Shown piece by piece: positions 10,806 through 22,150 of a DNA stretch of 64,000 nucleotides (the stretch's first letter is position 1; each line of letters begins with the position of its first letter). A model generated the notes under the pieces. The model saw nothing but the letters and a program-made list of their open reading frames with translations, was not told the DNA's origin and did no database searches. The stretch is taken from contig OU342638.1 in NCBI GenBank assembly GCA_910589415.1, positions 2,356,001-2,420,000 of the forward strand, read 5' to 3'. Both the position numbers and the translations under genes were made by a program. The DNA comes from Malachius bipustulatus (taxonomy: Eukaryota > Arthropoda > Insecta > Coleoptera > Melyridae).

Positions 10806-13271
10806 ATGGCAAACCCGAGTTACCCTAGCCAATCAACAAATGAAATGGAAATGGAAAAGGAAAATGGAATAAAGTCTACGGTGCAGGGGAGGGATACCCC
10901 AGTACCGGCCGGAAAGGGTAGTGAGCGAGCAGGCTCCCGCCGACCGTCATCGAGTGACTGCCCGGTACTCCCCGTGGATAACCAGGCTGGGGAATACAGA
11001 CACAATACTGGAGAGACCAGAATGGTCTAGTCGAAGAAAAGAATGAAGGGACTCCAACGGCAAACTTGACACCGGCGTCCCAACACCGGGCGACGATAAC
11101 TGAACTGAGGAAGGATATCATAAAAAGGTTTTTTGACTATCCCCACAGGAGGACAATTTGAGTCCGGAGAAGAGAGACTCACAGAGTATAAAGAACACCA
11201 CACAGGGATCAAGGGACCTCAATTGGGACATGATAATAAATCAGCAGATGGAGAATGAGATTTATCCCTGGAGCGAACTACTCCAACAAGAATGTCTCTG
11301 TCCCTTCCTAAGCTCCCAACCGGAAGCAGCATCAGCGGGTTCTGGGAAGGATACTGGGATCTGGGCCAGGATGCTTTTGGGAAATATGATCTGATGAACC
11401 TCACTGGGGAAACCAGGGAGGTCACTGAACCCCCAGGCAACCCTATGAAGAGAAAGAGACTGAATATGTCTCGTCAAACGGGAGAGGAGACGGGAAACAA
11501 GACTGTATAGCTTAACAATTGAAGATTATCAAACTGATACAGGACAACATTAAACTCCTTGACAAGACTGTGAAGGGGACATACCACCACAAAAAGGAGC
11601 TCAAGGAAGTGACCTCCAGCTTAACACAATTAGAGGAGGCACTGCAAACAAAGATCTTAGTGGATCTGCTACCGAGAGCAACATGAATTCCTGGAAACCG
11701 AGATGAACTCATAGATGAGAACAGAGACCATAGTCGATGCTAGAACCAGGTGCAAATAGTGCGAAGAAGCCCACTGGAAGAACAGCAGAAAGAAGGAATT
11801 AACCAATGAACTGACTTTTGAAAAATTACAAGAGGATGCTTATTACTTATCGCCCTGCCATGCACGGGCGATCTTCGAAGCGACGACAAGAAGACCGCCA
11901 GAGCCATCAACAGGTTCGGAAAAATCGAGATGCTCCGACAGCAAAACAGACTGCTTGGCTCCCTAGAATAGTACATACCGTCAGCTTTCCAAAGGAAGAC
12001 GGTACTATTGAAAGAGAAGACAGAGAAATCTGCTACCCCATCGTGGCAGATGCGGGCACTACAGGGGTACTACGGGATGAATTTAGAGCACTCACAGTAT
12101 TGAGATTCCACGCTCTACGAAACAGGAAAAAAATTATTGCTATCCCGAAATCAGATAACACGCAGGGAAACATGGAAAAAATAATGGCATTCGTGTTCTC
12201 GGACCGTCAAGTGGAGGTGAAAACGTATGCCACAGAAAATGCGGACACGTATGCAAACAAGACTAAAGCATGAAAGAAGTCGAGAGCTAGTCATAACTGC
12301 AACTGGCACTAGAAGGAGACCAGAAAGAAAGGAGGCGATCAGGATTTCTACGGGGGGTAAACCCTATGTGGAGGTAAATAAATAAATATTGTATGGCTGT
12401 GGTAAATCCCAAGTGTCAGAAGTTTTCAAGTAGCCCAAGGGCCTCTGACGTAACTTAACGACTGCTGTGAAGCAGCCGGGCCCCATTTTTTAACGTACCT
12501 CCCGGAACACGATCGGTCACGGAACTTTTTTTACTATAATTTTGGTCACCCATCCAAGTACTGACCAAACAAAGCCATGCTGCACTTTAGAGATCGTTTG
12601 ACCGAAACTCTAAGAGTTTGGCTATTGTGACCGATATATGTAGAGGTGCTGGGTAATCTTAAAAAGGAATTCAGAATTGAGCAACCGGGAGTGAGTGTTG
12701 AAAACGTCAGGAAGACAAGATCAGGAGAGGTGCTCCTGAAAATTAACCAGGACTTTGAAAAGTTGAAATCCCTGTAAAGGAAGATCATAACTAAAACCCC
12801 AGAGGCAAATGCTGTCATTCTCGCTGACACAAGCGTGATACATGTCAAGGGGATGGAAGCTACCGCCACCAAAGAATAGCTGATAGAAATATCAAGAAGA
12901 TTGGAGAGAAAAAAAAGAGAAGGTGGAAGTCGTAAATACCAGCATATGGGAACAGACAAAATTCCACAGTCAAAATGCACTCGAAACGAGCACAAGAGAT
13001 TTCTTGCATTGGAGTCCTCCAGATAGGCTGGGCCCTCTGCAAGGTCTCCGAGAGAATAAAAGAGAATAGGTGCTTCAGGTGTTGGATGGCTGGGCACAAT
13101 AGAGCGGAGTGCACAGGCACGGACAGCTCAGGTCTGTGTAGTAAATGCGACAAAGAGAGCCACCTAGTTGGAGAATGCAAAGGTAGAGCATACTGCTTGT
13201 TATGTAAAGAAGAGGGACACACCACAGGGGCGCGTGGCTGCGCCCGGAGAGTTCCTCAGCCTTCCCAATGA
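10806..13271 (+). pseudogene. ORF1 (gag-like) of the R1-like element, broken
   Basis: Pieces of a hydrophilic, charged protein appear in several frames (for example 11818-12273). The recognisable part is the C-terminus at about 13065-13250. It carries three successive CCHC-type knuckles: CFRCWMAGH, then CSKCDKESHLVGEC, then CLLCKEEGH. Three knuckles of this kind are typical of ORF1 in R1-clade retrotransposons, where they bind the element's RNA. Multiple stops and frame changes show that it cannot make a full protein. Confidence 0.7.
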
Positions 13272-16090
13272 CCCCCACTAAGACCGAATCTGCCAGCACT
13301 CTTGAAGTGTTGCAGATCAACACCGACAGAGTCAGATCGGCTCACGACCTGGCTCTGAAAACTGCAAGAGACTTGGGGGTGGATATATTACTCACACTGA
13401 TAGCCGAGCCGAATAGGAAGGCGACAAAAAACTGCGGCTGGCTGCTGGACGCGATATCAGATACGGCAATCAAGATCTCCAACCAACAATTCGAGGTATG
13501 CGAGACTGGAAGGGGAGAGGGGTTTGTGTATGTGGGGGTCAATGACCTACGCGTATACAGCTACTACTTCTCCCCAAATAAGAGCCTGGGCCAGTTCGAC
13601 GCATTTTTACAAGGACTCATCGACAGCGCGGGCACGAGGCCGTGTGTATTCGGTGGTGACTTCAACGCGAATTTCCCGATGTGGGGGTGGGCAGATCCAG
13701 GACAAAAGAGGAGACACCCTCTGTACCTGGATGGCTGCTATGGGCCTAAGAGTGGCCAACGACGGCGAGCGGCCCACTTTCGTGAGGGGACGCCAGGAAG
13801 TCGTTCTTGGATCTCACCATAGTCTCGGAACAGCGAGGGGACAAAATACAAAGAGGATTTTGGAGGACGAGACGACGAGCCACCACCAGTACGTCGTCTT
13901 CGAAATCCAGACAGGAAAGGGGAAGCCCAGGACGCGGAACCTTCTCACGACAAATACAGACTATAATGCCATGGCTGAGGAGATACAAACCTCATGGGGG
14001 GAGGAGAAGATAGGGTGGCACCGGAGACTTGGACGAGTATTATTAAAACAGCCCAAGAGAGGGTGACCGTAAAACGATACGTCAAAACGGGAAACACAAC
14101 TTGGTGGAATGATGATCTAGAGAAGATCCGAAGAAGATGCACCCAAATGAGAAGGAAGCTGCAGGCTTCGAGAAGAAGACGAACCAGGGCAGAGGCCCAA
14201 GACGACGAGGCGGATACTTACATAGACCTTAAGAAGGAACTCAAGCGGGTGATAAGGAAGGCAAAAATGAGTAAAGGAGGTGGTAAAAAATAACTTTCTA
14301 ACGAATCTCCCTCGTTCTTACCAAGGGGAAGGACCAGACTGGATATCATAAAGAAGCTATTCCCGCAGCAGGACCCACGAACCCCAATTCATTTCAGGGT
14401 AAATGAGGTACCACCTATCACGATGGAAGAGTTAGAAGAAGCGGCCATGAACATGAAGACCTGGAAGGCTCTGGGCCTGGACGGATTCACACCAGAAGCG
14501 GTAAAGGTGGCGTCCAGAGTGTGCCCGGAAATACTACTGCAATTATTCAACCGACTCTTAAAAGAAGGTAGCTTCCGCAGGATATGGAAGGACGCGAGAG
14601 TAGTCCTTATTTAGAAAGGAAAAGGAAATATGGAGGACGCAAAGGCATATAGACCCATCTGCCTTGTTAACACACTGGGGAAGCTGTTTGAGAGGATCAT
14701 TCTGACCAGGATTATAACGGAGATAGAGGAGAGGAATGGCATCAGCCCCGCTCAGTTTGGTTCCCGGAAACACATGTCCACGGTTACCGCCATAGAAAAG
14801 GTGCTCGGGGACATCAGATCAACTCTGAGATAGCACTGGGCCAGGTTCCCATATCGGCGTACCTCAGGAGGATCGTCGGCGATTACCTGTCCGAAAGGGC
14901 AATACTAGAAGGCAATAAAAGGATTCCAGTCACAGGAAGGGTCTTCCAGGGATCAATCCTGGGCCCCACCCTGTGGAACATAATGTATGACGGGGTCCTG
15001 CGACTTGAGATGCCGCAAAGGGTCGGATTGGTGGCATATGCAGATGACGTTGTCCTGATCATAAAAGGCCGGGACGCAGGAGACATAATGAACAAAGGGC
15101 GACGCTGCGGTAGACAGGGTGGCCCGATGGTTAAACGACAACGGGCTCCGAATTGCTCCTGAAAAGACGTAGGCGGACATCTTCACTAACTCTTGAAAGA
15201 AAGTGGAGGTGGCCTTTAACGTAGGCGGAATGAGAATCACCGCTGGTAGTAAACTTAAATGTCTGGGGGTCATGCTGGACCACAAACTAATATTCGGGGA
15301 ACACGTGAAGGAAGCGACAGCTAAGGCGCGTCGTGTCTGGAACGGCATGAGGGGCCTGATGCCCAGGATCGGAGGGTCTAGGACGACCAAGAGGAAGATG
15401 TTGGCCAACGTGGTCATGTCCATCGCTCTATATGCGGCACCAACCTGGAGCGGGGCCATGAAGATAGCGAAGCACAGGAATGCGATGCGCGGGATGCAGA
15501 GGCAGGTTCTGATTGGGGTTACCTCAAGCTACAGAACCGTGTTGGTAGAGGCTCTTCAAGTGATTGCTGGAGTGCTTCCTGTGGAGCAAATAATTCACAT
15601 GAGAGCCGAATCCTACCACTCGCGTAATAGCGAACCCAGGAAGAGTAAGTCAGTAATGCGGGCGGAAGCTAGAGCCAGATGACAAACCGCATGGAGTGCT
15701 GCGACGAGCGGAGCATGGACAAGAAGCCTGATTCTGGTCCTGGAGGGATAGGTGAATCGTAGAAATAGGGATTTGGATTTCTACGTGACGCAGTGCCTCT
15801 CGGGGCACGGGGTCTTCGGAGACTACCTGCTCCGCATAGAGAAGGCAGTAACGCCCGATTGCTTGTATTGCTCTGCGAGGGACTCGCCGGAACACACGAT
15901 ATTTGAGTGCCCAGAGTGGAAGGCAGAGAGGGAGGAGGCCGAGCACAGGACGGGTGGCGGGCTTGGCATGGATATTCTAATTCAAAGGATACTTGAGAAC
16001 GACAACGGATGGGAAAGCATAACGGGGTTCCTTCGCAGAGTAATGTCCCGCAAGGAGGCGGACGAGAAGATCAGACAAAACTCCCAATGA
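13268..16090 (+). pseudogene. ORF2 (endonuclease and reverse transcriptase), broken
   Basis: The frame begins with an apurinic-endonuclease-like domain: LEVLQINTDRVRSAHDL, then FGGDFNANFPMWG near 13650-13690. It continues with RT blocks KAYRPICLVNTLGKLFERII (14640-14700) and GVPQG-equivalent FQGSILGPTLWN (14945-14980), and the catalytic YADD at about 15037-15048. A C-terminal CLYC-SARDSPEHTIFEC zinc motif lies near 15870-15910. Stops and frameshifts occur, for example between 13800 and 14420, near 14613 and near 14833. The catalytic residues survive in fragments, but no intact frame remains. Confidence 0.85.
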
Positions 16091-16260
16091 TAACAAGCAA
16101 CACCAAAACTCCCTGACTGATGAAAGTCCCATGAGGGACCATAGTTCCGGCCAGAGAGCAGAAGACTGGAGGGGTTTAAGTGGGTGCGAGCCCCACAGTT
16201 CCCTGTGATTGAGCTTGCACAGGGACTGCGCTAGGCATTCCCCCCCCCCCCCCTTCCGCA

Positions 16261-19200
16261 AAAAAGTGATTATATTTGTGGATAATAATATATGCATATT
16301 AGATTTTATTAGATTTAAGTAAGTTGATTTAATATCAAACGATTCTCACTTTACAATTATTCTACTGGGAGTTTAGCTGTGTTAGATTGGATAAAATACT
16401 TCCAATAAAATTGTTATTGTTAAATTGTCGATTCTTATTTAGTGTTTTTTGTGGGGCCTGAATCAAAAATAGAACACAACGTAGGGCAGGCTAAAATGTT
16501 TAATTGTTTCCGTTTTTAATAACCGAAAAGACGATCACAAGAATACTGCGTCTCTTTTTAGGTGTGTAGTTCACCGTTTAACTACCCCTCTCCACCTTCT
16601 CCGTTCCTTTCGGGTTCAAACGAATCTGCGAGGACCAGGATGGAACACGAGAAGATTTTCTACTGGCCTTTTCCCTTTTTATTTCCAAAAGGAAAATCGG
16701 CGAGTTGAAAGTTGAAATTTTTAGACATAAAATTCTAAGCTTGTAAAATTATAGTGTGTCATGCTTTGAAGGATGAATGACCGTTTTTACTGTAGGGGAG
16801 GACGAATAAGCTTCAAGATAATTTTATATCCAGAACTGTTGCAGATTCTCTTTTGTGTGTAATTCGACATTTAAAAACAGGGTTGGAAAATTAGCTAAAA
16901 CAGACCGTGACCTTATTTGGTACAGGTACTTATTGGAAATATTGAGAAATTTCCTAAATTGTTCAATATCTAAAATAGTTTTTGAGATGAAGAATCTGAC
17001 CACAGGCACACTCTGGGACTAACATATATTTTGGCATCCTTATTTAGATTGTCAATTATCTCATCCACATTGTTTCGATTCTAAAAAGCTTAGAATGCTT
17101 CACACTGCATTTAGTTCGCGATTATTTCTAGTTTCCCCTTAGCTTTAATACTTTTTTCTTTCTAATTTCACCACAATAAAACTCCAAAGTAGGTTTTTTA
17201 TAATTAAAATTCAATACAAGTTAAACAGTGAACTGATTATGCGCAGTAGATTAATATGTCTTGTTTAAAAACGAAGCAACAGAAGGGAATACTTCAGAAA
17301 CTCATTCAATAAGTAAAAAAAAGTAATTACAAGAGAACAATTATTAATAGAATGAACAAATAAAGCCAGATTGAAATTATTAATAAAATATCTTCAAAAC
17401 ACACTGACATAGATGTAAAAGGTAAATAATATTCAATTCATAATTATTATTTCTTCTACTACATAAGATAATCATTGATTGTTACAACTTGCATAAAATT
17501 ATTGTGTCGCAAGTATTGAAAATTTAAAGTGTATTTTGTATTAATTATTTTTATTGCTTCTCATTGTATGGATAAGTTCGTTGAACTTGTCGAATTTGTA
17601 TTTGAATGTATTATGACTTGCAAGTGTGTGATGATATTTAAATAAACATAACACATGGAAATACTAATAGAAGTTTAAATAATTGTTAACATTAGACATC
17701 TTTCAATAAACGAGCATTTTAAATACATATTTAAAATGCAGTTCATATTTCTCAATAAATTAAAACAAATCGGCACTTGAGGAACGTGCACTGGTCAACT
17801 TGAACATCATTAACGGTGTTAATGTGAATAAGTATCCCTCAAGCACCTTTTATTAAATTATTATATCAAAAGCTTACAACAGAAGAAGGAAGAAGAACTT
17901 CTGAATTGGCAAACATTATTGATACTAGTCCTTAACATGATTGATTATTCTTGAGTTATCTTAAATTTCTAATCTTGAATATCACTGACTGTGCACTACT
18001 TACTATGGCTCCGTGGACGACAATTTCCTTCACTGCGTCACAAAAGTGCCAGAACCATCACTGTTAATAAAGCTCCAAGTGGTGAACTTACTTACTTTTG
18101 TAGATGTAATTTTTGATATATTAATTTTAGTGTAGACTGAAAACTAAAAAAAATTTAACAATCCGCTGTTGTTACCATCAGGTAGTGGAACCTTTCAAAA
18201 CAGTTCCCTTGGGTACTTTCTTCGTCATTGGGAACTATTTAGATGTTATGTCTAAAAAATTTATGAGACGTCGACACATGCTCGAGTTAGGAATTCTTAC
18301 CCGAAAATAACTACGCGCCGCATTGGGAGTGTGGCAAGAGATAGGCTCTGCTTAGTTTCGAGAATATGGGAAGTTTTAAATCCCAAAGTAAATATGCACA
18401 CATGCATTTCGCTCGAAAATTTTATTCAGCCATAAAGTAACGAAAAATGACCGCACCTACATCATTCATCATTCATAACTCCCCTGGCATTTGGTTCAAA
18501 ATTTTACGAGACCGCGCCGGACACTTGAAACTGTGGATGGAACATAAGCTTCATCAGTATGCCAATCGAAAACAAAACCAATACGAGACCGAAATATCTA
18601 GCATGGAAGCTGACGTTCCACGACAAGGATGGAGAGCAAGAAAGTTTGAAAATGTCCACAAAGTTACCCACATAACTTGGCGCTGGATCTTATTGGAGAA
18701 CCTGGAGATGGTTATGTCCCAGTATATATAAATTGTGTTCGCAGTACACGTGCCCTGTGGGTGTTCTAAAATGTATCCGCACCTCTGTATCCTCTGTATG
18801 GATTTGTTTTTTTGACAGAAAGTTACATTGTATTGTGATTGTAATCTGCAATTAAATAACGATACAATACTCCAAATCTAGTTTATTGAGAAGTTCTATC
18901 GAAGTACCAAATAATCTTTTTGTGTTGTAAAAGGTACGTGTTGTGTTGCGAAAATTAAAATAAATAGGAACTGGCGGCAGTTCAGAAAAACACCGATTCT
19001 AAGGATAATTAACCGTGCTTTGTCACACCACCGTTTCGACTAGATGTCAGAATTTTTGATTACTCTTGTACCGAACTTGGGCAGAATCGACTCTATATCA
19101 GGTCGATTCGCTATAAGCAGCAGCATATACAACTCGAATTCACTATAAAAGTATTTAATGTAATTTTTTAAGTGAATTGAACTGACCTAGTTCTGTGAAA

Positions 19201-19443
19201 TTTGAACTTAAGTGACTAGGTCTGAAACTAGACTGACTCGAACTGGCCTAAACTAACTTGACCCGACCTAAAATGACCTAAACTATACCAAAAGTCAAAC
19301 ATCTTGTTGTGTCACATCTCTAAAGAAAAAGTTCAAAAATAATTAATATAAATCTCGACTGTTATTAATGTGCAATCCATTCTTCTCCCTTCTTCATAAA
19401 CCGACCACCTTACAAAGACAGCCGCTTCAACATCGTGACATAC
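16261..19443. other. AT-rich segment downstream of the last recognised Rbp exon
   Basis: No coding region is supported. Short open frames (for example 18447-18731 on the plus strand) have no recognisable motif. On the minus strand, an acceptor-like tract at 19320-19331 would add two codons and a stop to Rbp (see findings). Part of this stretch is probably 3' untranslated region or intron of Rbp. Confidence 0.4.
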
Positions 19444-19738
19444 CTTTCTGCCTGGTCTGTTGTCTATTGCCAGGAGCCTGAGCTTCTCTGGGCGGAGGCG
19501 GCGGTCCCCTGGCACCAGGTCCGACACCGCGCTGACCTGCTCTCTGACCAGCCCCTCTACCTTGCGAGGCGGACGGGCCGCCCTGGAGACCACCTGAGCC
19601 GTACTGATCAGGGGCCTCTGTGAGGAAATTGGACGGCACCAGTCCGCGAACGCCGTCGATCTCACCCATGTAGAAACCGTCGTCGTCCATTTCACCATAC
19701 ACGTTGATTATCTGACCAGTTGTGAAGCTTAATTCCAC
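19444..19738 (-). CDS. Rbp: Rbp exon: second half of SH3-III and Pro/Gly-rich tail
   Basis: The exon is bounded on the minus strand by an acceptor (CTGCAG) and a donor (G|GTATGT). It enters in phase 0 and leaves in phase 1 (295 bp). It encodes the second half of an SH3 domain, [29 protein letters not shown] and GLVPSNFL, followed by a Gly/Gln/Pro-rich tail with PPPPP. SH3-III of RIM-binding protein binds PxxP motifs in RIM and presynaptic calcium channels. If the donor is not used, the frame ends after five more codons at about 19427. The true final exon was not identified. Confidence 0.9.
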
Positions 19739-19853
19739 CTGCAGTTGGAGCGAAAAACAGACTAGGTAGAGCCACGTTGTTTTTTTTTTCACCATACGTT
19801 ATTGATACAAGCATTACTGCTTTAAATTGTAAATATATCTACTAGTTGCTCAC

Positions 19854-20011
19854 CTCGGCATCGACATTTGGACTTAACTCCTGTGGATCGTAGTCGTAAA
19901 GCGCGACCATGCGACGCACCGGCATGTTGGCATAGATATCGCCCCATCGATCTCTGTTCTGGTTACTCTCCACTTCCATTACCATATTATGAGGGACGTA
20001 TCCACGTCGAC
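19854..20011 (-). CDS. Rbp: Rbp exon: end of SH3-II and start of SH3-III
   Basis: The exon (158 bp, phase 1 in, phase 0 out) has acceptor TTCAG and donor GAG|GTGAGC. It completes SH3-II with GYVPHNMVMEVE, then encodes a short linker and the first strand of SH3-III (MVALYDYDPQELSPNVDAE). ALYDY is the standard opening motif of SH3 domains. The close pairing of SH3-II and SH3-III at the C-terminus is characteristic of RIM-binding proteins. Confidence 0.92.
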
Positions 20012-20132
20012 CTGAACAGAAATCACAATTATTTTTTGTTACCTTTTACTTTTTATTCTTTCTTCTTCCAATTAAAAACTGGAAGACTTTGTGACTGGTT
20101 CGGGAGCATTCCTTTGAAATTTTTTGACTCAC

Positions 20133-20423
20133 CTCTACACTCGCCCCAGTAGAAACCATCCGGGTCTTTATCGCCCCACACTTTGATTGTGTCACCCTCA
20201 GAGAAGGGTAGCTCTTCATCGCAGGCATCCGGGTTGGGCGACATAGTGGACGGGTCATAGTCAAACAGAGCAACGAATGTGCGCGCTCTCTTCTGCGGAT
20301 TGGGCGGCTGACCCTGGGTCTGTCCCTGCATGGGCTGCTGTGTCATTCCCTGACCCATAACTTGGCCGCGAGCGGTCTGCTGGGTCTGGGAGCGTATCGC
20401 ACCGCCGCGCTGTAGTTGCTGGG
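20133..20423 (-). CDS. Rbp: Rbp exon: Q-rich linker and most of SH3-II
   Basis: The exon is 291 bp (phase 1 in, phase 1 out), with acceptor CCCGCAG and donor GAG|GTGAGT. It begins with a Gln-rich stretch (QQLQRGGAIRSQTQQ, then MGQGMTQQPMQG) and continues with the SH3-II motifs FVALFDYDPSTMSPNPD, ELPFSEGDTIKVWGDKD and GFYWGECRG. It is preceded by a 9.7-kb intron that contains the large palindrome at 22151-23428. Confidence 0.92.
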
Positions 20424-20629
20424 CTGCGGGAAAAGCCGGGTGTCAGACGGAAGTGTGTCGTGTGCGGGAGTGTTAGTGTGAGGAATGGGAACTAAATCTG
20501 ATGCTTCATCAAATTTCATCAATTTAAATAAAATGATAGATAGATAAATAAATATTCCAGTAAGTATATTTTTGAATTTTTATTTTGCAACTTGTTGGGG
20601 AAGAAAAAAAATTCTATCGTTAGGGTACC

Positions 20630-21020
20630 ATGTAGGAAGCTTACATCCGAGTTTTCGATCATCAACCCCTTGAAGGTGTTCCGCCGTCTTGAATTCATAG
20701 CTGAAATGGTGTTTTGCGAATAACTGTCGTATTTTTGATATTACCAAAAAAAAAAAAAACAGATACAATTTTGGACGAGAAAAAATAAAACTTTGTATAT
20801 CTACTTGATATTCTTCCATATATGTATATGCAAAATATGGAAAAATACCAAGAATGCAAATTTGTAGAACGTATTTTTCTTGTCAAAAACGTTATCACTT
20901 GTTTTTTCGACAAAAAGACAGCTGATATAAGCAAAACACGACTTCGCCAATTGATCAAGATGTCGGATCACCTTCAAGGAGTTGATGGTCGAAAACTCGG
21001 ATTTAAGCCTCCTACATGGT
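20630..21020. repeat. Small inverted-repeat element
   Basis: The left side (CCATGTAGGAAGCTTACATC, then CAACCCCTTGAAGGTG) is mirrored by the right side (CACCTTCAAGGAGTTGATGG, then CCTCCTACATGG). Both flank an AT-rich core that also folds back. It looks like a MITE-type TIR element in the Rbp intron. The ends are approximate. Confidence 0.6.
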
Positions 21021-21699
21021 AAGGACACTAACGATGGCAAAAATATTTTTGTACCCCATTGAATTGCACAATTACCTACAGGAATGGGAATAAATATTCT
21101 GTACTTAAATCAAATAAGGACTGAGACTGAGACACTTATCGAGGAAAGAGGAACTAAACAATCTATGGGTGAGTTGTTTAATGCAAGTTGAATGCAGCAG
21201 CGCAATGATGTGGTGAGTGTGAAATTGTGAGAAACAAGTCTTCTGTTTGTTCAAATTGCGATGAAATATCTTCACCAGTCTAACCAAACAGAAAAAGTTA
21301 ATGTGTCACCTTTTTTCAGATTTGTTTGTACCTATAACGAAATTTGTTGGTAGCACCTACCCTTTCCTAAACTTTTATGATTCACAAGGAATTGTTGCTC
21401 GATAAATTCGCCGTGCTTGTGAGATGTCTAATTATTACAATCTTATGTGGTGGTTACAATAACAAGCCATTCCCACTCGTGGAAAAATTATTAGGGAAAT
21501 AAAAGATGGGATCTTAGATTATTGTCAATGCACCTAGCAGTAGCATAGGCTGAAGAAGAAGAGACAGTGATCCCATAGATTTTATTAACGCTTTATAAGT
21601 ATCTTGTATATCTTGTATCTTAATGAGATTCATTGACTTGATCGATGATTCATATTAATGTGCACATTAAAGGTTAGGAGTAGATGTATACTCAACAAT

Positions 21700-21779
21700 A
21701 TAATGAAACAAAGAACATTGGTAGGTCAATGAGTATATTTTCGAAAATATACTCATTGACATACCGATGTTCTTTGTTT
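21700..21779. repeat. Perfect-core hairpin centred on TTTTCGAAAA
   Basis: ACAAAGAACAT on the left is mirrored by ATGTTCTTTGT on the right. The central 32 bases (CAATGAGTATATTTTC and its reverse complement) form a perfect palindrome. There are only a few mismatches between core and outer arms. Confidence 0.75.
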
Positions 21780-22150
21780 TATTAAAGTTGTTTAAATTTG
21801 ACTGCCATGTTGTTTTAAATTTTCAAAAAAGCCCCCTAATATCTCGGTATAATGAAGTCGAGGTATCAATTTTTGCTTTAAATTTACATTTTTTCTGGAC
21901 ATTCTCTACAACACTCTGTATACCGTGTCCGTAATTTCGGGACACCCTGGATTTTGTTGTCATCATCTTGGTTATGGATCAGAGGATTAAGATTACAATG
22001 TCATAATATCATACACTGGATACAAGACATGAAGAGACAACATTATAAGAAGAAAAAAAATTATAATTTATTTTTTTATCGTTTTGAATATAAAATTTTT
22101 GAAATACTAGTAAATTTTATTAAATTACAATTGTAATGTAAATAACTATT

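Larger units (their letters stand above)
10338..16260 (+). mobile_element. Degenerate R1-like non-LTR retrotransposon
   Basis: This block is much richer in GC than its surroundings. It contains a 5' untranslated-like region (10338-10800), a gag-like ORF1 ending in zinc knuckles, and an ORF2 with endonuclease, reverse transcriptase and a C-terminal zinc motif. ORF2 overlaps the end of ORF1 by a few bases near 13268, as in R1-clade elements. The 3' end is a run of C followed by TTCCGC and no clear poly(A). Several stops and frameshifts interrupt both frames, so the copy is dead. The exact ends are estimates, and no target duplication was found. Confidence 0.8.
20424..22150. other. Intronic sequence with a small hairpin and repeat debris
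   Basis: This is part of the Rbp intron 20424-30328. At about 21700-21779 there is a strong inverted repeat centred on TATATTTTCGAAAATATA, with CAATGAG/CTCATTG and further matching outer arms. It is followed at 21786-21951 by a repeat ending CGGGACACCCTGG that is also present at 38105-38275. No coding sequence is seen. A 65-bp phrase around 20630-20700 is repeated in inverted form around 20950-21020 (the TTCAAGG...GTTGATG block), suggesting another small inverted-repeat element. Confidence 0.6.

Noticed and set aside
18447..18731. 94-codon plus-strand open frame
   Set aside because: It has an ATG but no recognisable motif, no splice context and no support from neighbouring sequence.
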